The notes under the pieces are model-generated. The model had not been told where the DNA came from. It did not search any database and was given only the letters and a program-made list of their open reading frames with translations. A stretch of DNA of 64,000 nucleotides from Streptomyces achromogenes. GTDB lineage: Bacteria > Actinomycetota > Actinomycetes > Streptomycetales > Streptomycetaceae. Numbering within the stretch: the stretch's first letter is position 1; each line of letters begins with the position of its first letter. The position numbers and the translations under genes were made by a program. Below, piece by piece: positions 63,852 through 64,000 of this stretch. The stretch spans positions 3,286,001 through 3,350,000 of the forward strand of contig NZ_JAUSYH010000001.1 of NCBI RefSeq assembly GCF_030816715.1, read 5' to 3'.

Positions 63852-64000
63852 ATGCGCAGAGGACTCGTACACGTACTGGCCTGGTCGCTCGCCACGGGCG
63901 CGGCGGTCACGCTGTCGTGGTGGGGCGTGCACACGGTGATGACGGGCACGGCCTACGACCCGCCGCGCGCCCTGCCGCTGGTCGCCGACGCGGCCGCGCG
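63852..64000 (+). CDS. Start of a membrane or secreted protein gene (3' truncated by window)
   Basis: From ATG 63852 (AGGA upstream with suitable spacing; ATG 63843 is an alternative) the frame is open to the window end. It begins MRRGLVHVLAWSLATGAA, then WWGVHTVMTGTAYDPPRAL, which looks like a signal anchor or signal peptide. Family cannot be told. Divergent from the two-component genes. Confidence 0.6.
   Translation, partial: MRRGLVHVLAWSLATGAAVTLSWWGVHTVMTGTAYDPPRALPLVADAAA

Overview
The window is a high-GC actinobacterial chromosome segment and almost certainly a Streptomyces. Evidence: very GC-rich third codon positions, frequent GTG starts, ATGA/GTGA coupled overlaps, an adpA-ornA pair with an in-frame TTA codon in adpA, a desferrioxamine (des) cluster with iron boxes, and a CebR-controlled cebEFG-bglC cellobiose locus. 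Gene order from about 10 kb onward resembles, from memory, the SCO2758-SCO2798 stretch of S. coelicolor; this was not aligned.

Layout. 1-2.2 kb: tail of an unidentified gene with a terminator, then a small island (GntR-type regulator divergent from two coupled small genes, plus one orphan frame) that looks like an accessory remnant. 2.2-7.8 kb: a three-gene sugar-type catabolic operon (TIM-barrel isomerase-like, DUF993 aldolase-like, Gfo/Idh/MocA dehydrogenase) divergent from a LacI regulator, then a second TIM-barrel isomerase-like gene. 7.9-14 kb: GNAT, an AroA paralogue, a secreted NagZ-type GH3 enzyme, an S37-type secreted peptidase and a small secreted protein. 14.1-22.5 kb: a fused double ABC exporter, a beta-lactamase-fold secreted protein, a GT39-type membrane glycosyltransferase with a long Gly-rich insert, and a secreted endonuclease I. 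22.5-28.6 kb: speB/ThDP enzyme/DinB-type operon divergent from a PucR regulator, then a conserved actinobacterial protein. 28.6-37.3 kb: acyl-CoA metabolism (TesB, acyl-CoA dehydrogenase, TetR AccR, and the accD1-accA1-hmgL-acdH leucine/short-chain acyl-CoA operon).

37.6-44.9 kb: desEF and desABCD, each unit preceded by a DmdR-type iron box. desABCD would make desferrioxamine from lysine; desE binds it and desF would release iron, but desF carries a one-base frameshift in this sequence. 44.9-51.9 kb: DUF4429 protein, Tat-exported phosphoesterase, small gene plus glmS, acetate-transporter-like protein, universal stress protein and a small membrane protein. 52.2-54.4 kb: adpA (TTA codon at residue 225), ornA and tRNA-His. 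54.4-61.4 kb: GNAT, cebR, cebEFG and bglC with two CebR operators. 61.6-64 kb: OmpR-type two-component system and the start of a gene running off the window.

Most transcription units end in strong GC-rich hairpins, listed individually. No CRISPR array, rRNA gene, intact insertion sequence or complete prophage was seen. Points deserving attention are the desF frameshift, the AroA paralogue with an altered motif, the DUF993 operon, the operator cluster of the GntR island, the AccR-type operator pair and several short tandem repeats at gene ends.
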